From assembly GCA_947501685.1 (NCBI GenBank), contig CANMWQ010000006.1, positions 175,774 through 239,773 on the forward strand: 64,000 bases of DNA. The letters are read 5' to 3'. This DNA comes from an uncultured Litoreibacter sp. GTDB lineage: Bacteria > Pseudomonadota > Alphaproteobacteria > Rhodobacterales > Rhodobacteraceae. This document shows positions 59,913 through 64,000 of the stretch, piece by piece. The translations under genes and the position numbers were made by a program. Under the pieces are notes generated by a model. That model was given only the letters and a program-made list of their open reading frames with translations. It did no database searches and was not told the origin of the DNA. Numbering within the stretch: position 1 is the stretch's first letter; every line of letters starts with the position of its first letter.

Positions 59913-61393
59913 TGGCTGAGCTTTCCAAACTGACCATTGCTGAGGCCCGCGACGGGATGCGCAAGGGCGATTTTACCTCTGTCGAGGTGACGCGGGATTG
60001 CCTGTCCGAGATCGAAGGTTCCGGCACGCTGAACGCGTTCGTTCATAACACGCCGGAGATCGCGTTGGCACAGGCCGAAGCCGCTGACGCGCGGATCAAA
60101 GCGGGCGACGCGCCTGCCATGTGCGGCGTGCCGCTGGGCATTAAGGATTTGTTCGCCACCAAGGGCGTGGAAACACAGGCGGCGTCGGACATTTTGAAAG
60201 GCTTCAAGCCAGAATACGAGTCGACCATCACCCAGCAGCTTTGGGACGCGGGCTCGGTCATGCTGGGCAAGCTGAACATGGACCAGTTTGCCATGGGCTC
60301 CTCCAACGAGACGTCCTGCTATGGCGACGTGGTGAATCCGTGGAAGATTGATGATCGGAACCTGACGCCGGGCGGCTCGTCCGGGGGGTCGGCCTCGGCG
60401 GTGGCGGCGGATTTGTGTCTGGCGGCGACCGGCACGGATACGGGCGGCTCGATCCGCCAACCTGCGGCCTTTGCGGGCATCGTTGGGATCAAGCCCACCT
60501 ATGGGCGCTGCTCGCGCTGGGGCGTGGTGGCGTTTGCGTCGTCGCTGGACCAAGCCGGGCCGATGACCAAATCGGTGCGCGACGCGGCGATCATGCTGGA
60601 GGCCATGTCCGGCCATGACCCGAAAGACAGCACGTCGTCCGAGCTGGCCGTGCCGAATTTTGAGGCCGCGCTTACCGGCGACATTCGCGGCAAGAAGATC
60701 GGCATTCCGAAAGAGTACCGTTTGGACGGCATGCCCGAGGAGATCGAGGCGCTTTGGCAAGACGGCATCGCCATGATGAAAGACGCGGGCGCGGAGATCG
60801 TGGATATCTCGCTGCCCCACACGAAATACGCGCTGCCCGCCTATTATGTGGTGGCCCCGGCGGAGGCCTCGTCGAACCTGGCGCGCTATGATGGGGTGCG
60901 GTTCGGGCACCGGGCGAAGATGGCGCAGGGCGACGGCATCACCGAGATGTACGAGAAAACCCGCGCCGAAGGGTTTGGCCCCGAAGTGCAGCGCCGCGTG
61001 ATGATCGGCACCTATGTGCTGAGCGCGGGGTTCTACGACGCCTATTACAACCGTGCGCGCAAGGTGCGCACGCTGATCAAACGCGATTTCGAGGAGGTGT
61101 TTGCCACGGGCGTGGACGCGATCCTGACGCCTGCCACGCCGTCTGCCGCTTTTGGGCTGGGGGAGATGAAGGACGCTGATCCGGTGCAGATGTATCTCAA
61201 TGACGTGTTCACCGTGACGGTGAACCTTGCCGGGCTGCCGGGCATTGCGGTGCCTGCGGGGCTGGACAAACAGGGCCTGCCTTTGGGGCTGCAACTGATT
61301 GGCCGCCCGTGGGAGGAGGCCGATTTGCTGAACCACGCCTATGCGCTGGAGCAGGCCGCCGGATTTGTGGCAAAACCTGAGAAATGGTGGTAA
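59912..61393 (+). CDS. gatA: Glutamyl/aspartyl-tRNA amidotransferase subunit A
   Basis: 493 residues, full length. Amidase-signature Ser-cisSer-Lys triad: Lys in G-I-K-D-L-F (about 78), Ser in T-P-G-G-S-S-G-G-S and D-T-G-G-S-I. It releases ammonia from glutamine for the transamidation of mischarged tRNA. Coupled to gatC. gatB is not in the window. Confidence 0.97.
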   Translation: MAELSKLTIAEARDGMRKGDFTSVEVTRDCLSEIEGSGTLNAFVHNTPEIALAQAEAADARIKAGDAPAMCGVPLGIKDLFATKGVETQAASDILKGFKPEYESTITQQLWDAGSVMLGKLNMDQFAMGSSNETSCYGDVVNPWKIDDRNLTPGGSSGGSASAVAADLCLAATGTDTGGSIRQPAAFAGIVGIKPTYGRCSRWGVVAFASSLDQAGPMTKSVRDAAIMLEAMSGHDPKDSTSSELAVPNFEAALTGDIRGKKIGIPKEYRLDGMPEEIEALWQDGIAMMKDAGAEIVDISLPHTKYALPAYYVVAPAEASSNLARYDGVRFGHRAKMAQGDGITEMYEKTRAEGFGPEVQRRVMIGTYVLSAGFYDAYYNRARKVRTLIKRDFEEVFATGVDAILTPATPSAAFGLGEMKDADPVQMYLNDVFTVTVNLAGLPGIAVPAGLDKQGLPLGLQLIGRPWEEADLLNHAYALEQAAGFVAKPEKWW

Positions 61394-61453
61394 AAGACCG
61401 CAAGGCGGTCCGAAAATCGCCGGGACTTAACTGAGATTGAGAGCATTTTTGTC

Positions 61454-62131
61454 ATGCGCACACCCCTAATTCTTCTTGCCACGGCAAGCCTTGCCGCCTG
61501 TTCGCCACCCGTCCCGGACGACACGTCCGGCGTGGGGTTTGGCAGCTATGATGAATACCAGCAGGGCCAGATCGTGCGCGATCAGCAACTGCGCCGTGGC
61601 TCTCCTGTGGTGACCGGGCCTCTTGCCGCCGAGCAGGGCGCGCCGCAAACCGAAGCGCAGGCCACCGCCGCCGCTGCCGTGGCCGCGATCCAGCCGGGGG
61701 GGCAGTCGCCTGTTCAAACGGCGCGTGTTGACCCCAACAATGTCGCGATTTCCGACGAGCAGGATTTTGACGCCGTGGCCTCTCGCCAGACGATTGAATC
61801 TGACGCGCAACGCCGCGCCCGGCAATCGGCGCAGTATCAGGTCGTGCAGCCCACCGCCGTGCCGGAGCGCCCCACGGGCGGCACGCCCACGCCCATCGAG
61901 TTTGCGCTGCAAGTGCGGCATCCGCTGGGCCAAAAGGTCTATAGCCGCTCGCCTTTCGGGGCTGGAAAATTGGCCGAGAACTGCGCGGCATATGCCTCGC
62001 CTGAGCTGGCGCAGGACGCGTTTCTCAAGGCAGGCGGGCCTGACAAGGACAGCCTGAAGCTTGATCCCGATGGCGACGGCTATGCCTGCGCGTGGAACCC
62101 CGGCAAATACCGCCAATTGGTGCGCAACTAG
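61454..62131 (+). CDS. Lipoprotein with Excalibur-type calcium-binding motif
   Basis: 225 residues. Lipobox S-L-A-A-C16-S, an Ala/Gln-rich low-complexity middle (45-150) and a C-terminal Excalibur-like domain (F-G-A-G-K-L-A-E-N-C to D-P-D-G-D-G-Y-A-C-A-W) in which the D-x-D-x-D-G calcium site and flanking Cys pair are clear. Outer-membrane anchored; function unknown. Its stop lies 1 bp before the amidase GTG, so both may act on the envelope. Confidence 0.85.
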   Translation: MRTPLILLATASLAACSPPVPDDTSGVGFGSYDEYQQGQIVRDQQLRRGSPVVTGPLAAEQGAPQTEAQATAAAAVAAIQPGGQSPVQTARVDPNNVAISDEQDFDAVASRQTIESDAQRRARQSAQYQVVQPTAVPERPTGGTPTPIEFALQVRHPLGQKVYSRSPFGAGKLAENCAAYASPELAQDAFLKAGGPDKDSLKLDPDGDGYACAWNPGKYRQLVRN

Positions 62132-62132
62132 G

Positions 62133-62813
62133 GTGGCGCGGCTCACCCATCCCTCCCCCAATTTCGGGGAGCGGAAGGCGGGCGCGCAGCCCAGTATCAT
62201 CGTTATCCACTACACCGCCATGGCCAGCGCCGAGGCCGCGCGCCGCGCGTTGTCGAACCCTGAAACGGAAGTCTCCGCCCATTACCTGATCGCGCCAGAT
62301 GGCGAGGTCATGTCGCTGGTCGCGGAGGAAAACCGCGCCTGGCATGCGGGCGCCGGGCAGTGGGGAGGGGTCACGGATGTGAACTCCCATTCCATCGGGA
62401 TTGAGCTGTCCAATGACGGGTTTTCGCCGTTTTCCAACAGGTTGATGGACGCGCTTGAGGTGCTTTTGGGCGGCATGCGCGACCGTTGGGCGATCCCTGC
62501 GCAGCGCGTCATTGCGCATTCGGATCTGGCACCGGGGCGCAAGATCGACCCCGGCGCGCGGTTCGACTGGCAACGCCTCGCGCGGGGCGGCCATGCGGTC
62601 TGGCCTAAAGCACTAGAGGCCGCGCCGGAGACGTTTCGCGCCCATGCGCAGGCCTTTGGCTACAGGGCGGAGGTGGAGGATGACACGCTACTCCACGCTT
62701 TCCGTCTGCGGTTTCGCCCTTGGGCGCAGGGGCCTGTTGATGGCACCGATGCGGGGCTGGCCGCAGATCTCGCCGCCCGCTTCCCCGTTGACCGGGAGGG
62801 GCTCACCTCCTAA
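62133..62813 (+). CDS. N-acetylmuramoyl-L-alanine amidase (AmpD-type)
   Basis: 226 residues from the GTG at 62133. Amidase_2 fold: zinc ligands in V-I-H-Y-T-A (His) and V-I-A-H-S-D-L-A-P-G-R-K-I-D-P (His and Asp), with W-H-A-G and S-I-G-I-E-L-S motifs. C-terminal addition of about 60 residues may bind peptidoglycan. Cytoplasmic, no signal peptide; it would cleave anhydro-muropeptides in recycling. Stop is 10 bp before rnpB. Confidence 0.9.
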   Translation: MARLTHPSPNFGERKAGAQPSIIVIHYTAMASAEAARRALSNPETEVSAHYLIAPDGEVMSLVAEENRAWHAGAGQWGGVTDVNSHSIGIELSNDGFSPFSNRLMDALEVLLGGMRDRWAIPAQRVIAHSDLAPGRKIDPGARFDWQRLARGGHAVWPKALEAAPETFRAHAQAFGYRAEVEDDTLLHAFRLRFRPWAQGPVDGTDAGLAADLAARFPVDREGLTS

Positions 62814-62823
62814 AGACGGGTCT

Positions 62824-63280
62824 GCGCGGATGGCTGGATGGTCGAGGCGTCCTGTTTTGCCAAGACTGGAGAGGGGTGCCTCTCGGCGGGGAGACCCGCC
62901 TGTCGCACTCGTCTTGTTTGCTTCGCAAAACAAGACGTCTAGGAAAGTCCGGACTCCATGAAGAAACGGTGCCGGGTAACGCCCGGCGGGGGCAACCCCA
63001 GGGACAGCGCCACAGAGAAGAAACCGCCCCTGCATGCAGGGGTAAGGCTGAAACGGTGCGGTAAGAGCGCACCGCGCGACTGGCAACAGAAGCGGCACGG
63101 CAAGCCCCACCGGGAGCAATGCCAAATAGGGACCTCGCGTGGCTTCGGCCACAGGGCATCTTCGGCCCGAGACGGTCCGGGTTGGCAGCTAGAGGGGCGC
63201 GGGCAACCGTGTCTCGAGATGAATGATCATCCAAAGGGCCCCGGCCCTTGGACAGAATCCGGCTTACAGGCCATCCGCGT
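62824..63280 (+). ncRNA. rnpB: RNase P RNA (type A) with enlarged P3 region
   Basis: 457 nt. P1 pairs GCGCGGATGGC (62824-62834) with GCCATCCGCGT (63270-63280). The universal core GGAAAGTCCGGACTCC (62942-62957, P4 5' side) and ACAGAATCCGGCTTA (63252-63266, P4 3' side) are present, as is the GGTAACGCCCGGCGGGGGCAA loop region. It processes the 5' ends of pre-tRNAs. Between P2 and P4 the 5' domain carries three extra hairpins (62869-62884, 62885-62900, 62910-62937). TTTATTTTTT after P1 (63282-63291) serves as terminator. Confidence 0.92.
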
Positions 63281-63479
63281 GTTTATTTTTTGGGGGGAGT
63301 AGGGAGGTTTGAGGCTGGTGTGGGCGTTGGTAGGCCGTGACGTGGATGGCGGGAACGAGGCCAGAGTTACGGATGCTCCAGATTGCATAAAGATCCGCAT
63401 CCCGTTGTTTTGTCACATCGGTCAAGTGCGTATAGATGTATTGAAATAGATAGTTCTCAGAACAGAAACAGGATTTTAC
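63281..63479 (+). other. Non-coding accessory spacer after rnpB
   Basis: About 200 bp without a credible gene; starts with the rnpB T-run and G-run, then a repeat-like stretch (GGCCGTGACGTGGATGGCGG, 63332-63351) that looks like the short dispersed extragenic elements of alphaproteobacteria. From about 63400 the sequence is visibly AT-richer, as in the following ORF. A single copy in the window means a repeat is not proven. Confidence 0.3.
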
Positions 63480-63926
63480 ATGTCTTCTTTCAGCCAAATT
63501 CCAGAAGTTGTTATTGATCACGTAAGGGGTGTTTTTGGACGCGCAAACGAAGCGGTTTCGCGCGCGCTGGCTGATCACCCCTCGATGCATGAAGAGTCTT
63601 TGGACCAAGCGTTGATAACCAGTCTTACTGTGCGGCCTGCCGCATTCTTCGCGCCAGAACAGGCTGCTGTCGCAATTGAAGCTCACTGGCTTGGTGGTCG
63701 AAGAATGTATGGTCGCTGGGAGATCGCTGACATCGCGCTTCTGGTTTTGCTGAGACGAGCAGGCCATCTTCTGGAACGGAAGGTGGCTCTGCTTCAAACC
63801 AAACGCCTTTACTCGCGAGAAATTGCTGTCGGCGAACTTGATCAAAGTGACTACATCATTGGCATCGGCCGTCTCGGTGACAGAACTGGACAACTGTTGC
63901 CGCTGACAAAGCCAAGGGCGTTTTGA
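63480..63926 (+). CDS. Accessory ORF of unknown function, possibly truncated
   Basis: 148 residues from ATG 63480, AAACAGGATTTTAC upstream (weak RBS). Visibly lower G+C than its neighbours. It has a helical, soluble look, with A-L-L-V-L-L-R-R-A-G-H-L-L and I-G-I-G-R-L-G-D-R-T-G segments, and no membrane span or catalytic motif I can name. It may be the front part of a longer family interrupted by TGA at 63924-63926. A long minus-strand frame over the same bases is not believed to be coding. Confidence 0.5.
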   Translation: MSSFSQIPEVVIDHVRGVFGRANEAVSRALADHPSMHEESLDQALITSLTVRPAAFFAPEQAAVAIEAHWLGGRRMYGRWEIADIALLVLLRRAGHLLERKVALLQTKRLYSREIAVGELDQSDYIIGIGRLGDRTGQLLPLTKPRAF

Positions 63927-63985
63927 GGTGCCCCTAGATTTGTAGACGCTTTGCTTGGTAATTTTGGAACCAAGGAGAGACGGGT

Positions 63986-64000
63986 ATGAACAAAGGAATA
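63986..64000 (+). CDS. Start of a following gene, cut by the window end
   Basis: AAGGAGAGACGGGT before ATG 63986 is a strong RBS; only the first codons (M-N-K-G-I) are inside the window. No product can be assigned. The gene probably belongs to the same accessory segment as the preceding ORF. Confidence 0.55.

Noticed and set aside
63264..63893. 209-codon minus frame over the terminal accessory ORF
   Set aside because: Starts at the far end of the plus ORF, no RBS, and runs into the rnpB terminator region. The plus frame has a better start, but coding strand is not certain.
1..64000. CRISPR arrays, insertion sequences, phage genes
   Set aside because: No spaced direct repeats, transposase, integrase or phage structural proteins could be seen by eye; the only unusual composition is at the last 600 bp.

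Overview
The window looks like a chromosomal segment of a GC-rich alphaproteobacterium, most likely Rhodobacterales (Roseobacter/Paracoccus-type). Reasons: the gene order murA - DUF2948 - hisD - UPF0262 - LMW phosphatase - infA - maf - RNase E/G - yacG, the formate dehydrogenase block with DUF3305/DUF3306/TorD partners, a TRAP transporter, a DUF1127 gene, and CCA-encoding tRNAs. No transcription factor gene, IS element, integrase or CRISPR array was recognised.

Layout. (1) 1-11110: a tightly overlapping catabolic operon on + : the end of a TRAP large permease, a UxaA-type dehydratase, four Gfo/Idh/MocA oxidoreductases, an AroE-like dehydrogenase, a PhyH dioxygenase, a flavin amine/sugar oxidase, a beta-hydroxyacid dehydrogenase and a ribokinase. 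Its substrate is not evident. (2) 11156-16728 (-): homogentisate pathway: hmgA, a 33-aa membrane microprotein, fahA, an MBL-fold protein, a flavoprotein aromatic hydroxylase and its 64-aa DUF2783 partner. The last two resemble MhaA/MhaB, which would make homogentisate from 3-hydroxyphenylacetate. A promoter with an embedded inverted repeat precedes hmgA. (3) 16915-21681: tRNA-Gly, an ABC exporter, a BON-LysM protein, an acyl-CoA synthetase and tRNA-Thr. (4) 21782-29936: the murA-to-yacG housekeeping run and tRNA-Phe, interrupted on - by a membrane adenylate/guanylate cyclase with a c-type heme motif in its sensor domain.

(5) 29954-46101: formate dehydrogenase supercluster. On - lie DUF6505, a biotin/lipoate-ligase-like protein, an Mrp Fe-S carrier, DUF6494 and a 652-aa polyferredoxin. 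On + lie a chimeric cytochrome c, DUF3305, DUF3306, a TorD chaperone, a small Tat peptide, FdhA (Cys form), the Fe-S subunit, cytochrome b, a WD40-cytochrome c fusion, a 42-aa membrane peptide and the tungstate transporter TupBCA. The set suggests a periplasm-facing, tungsten-capable formate dehydrogenase with its own metal uptake and maturation factors. (6) 46098-50397: aspartoacylase-like peptidase, rimK, a glycosyltransferase, dtd and a PfkB kinase. (7) 50378-57265 (-): zinc-ribbon protein, cytochrome b, SPFH-GYF protein, DUF2927 lipoprotein, TelA, XpaC, a 26-aa membrane peptide and TerC, a TerC/TelA-type envelope stress module. (8) 57342-63280: pseudouridine synthase, tadA, a 25-codon ORF with a very strong RBS ahead of a DUF1127 gene and a 14-bp stem-loop, gatC-gatA, an Excalibur lipoprotein, an amidase and rnpB with an enlarged P3 region. 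(9) 63281-64000: an AT-richer accessory fragment with one short ORF and the first codons of another.

The strongest candidates for new biology are the FDH/tungstate cluster with its two unusual cytochrome fusions, the unassigned oxidoreductase-rich operon, three membrane microproteins, and the leader ORF ahead of the DUF1127 gene. Coordinates rest on reading frames and RBS inspection. Family names come from recognised motifs, not from searches.
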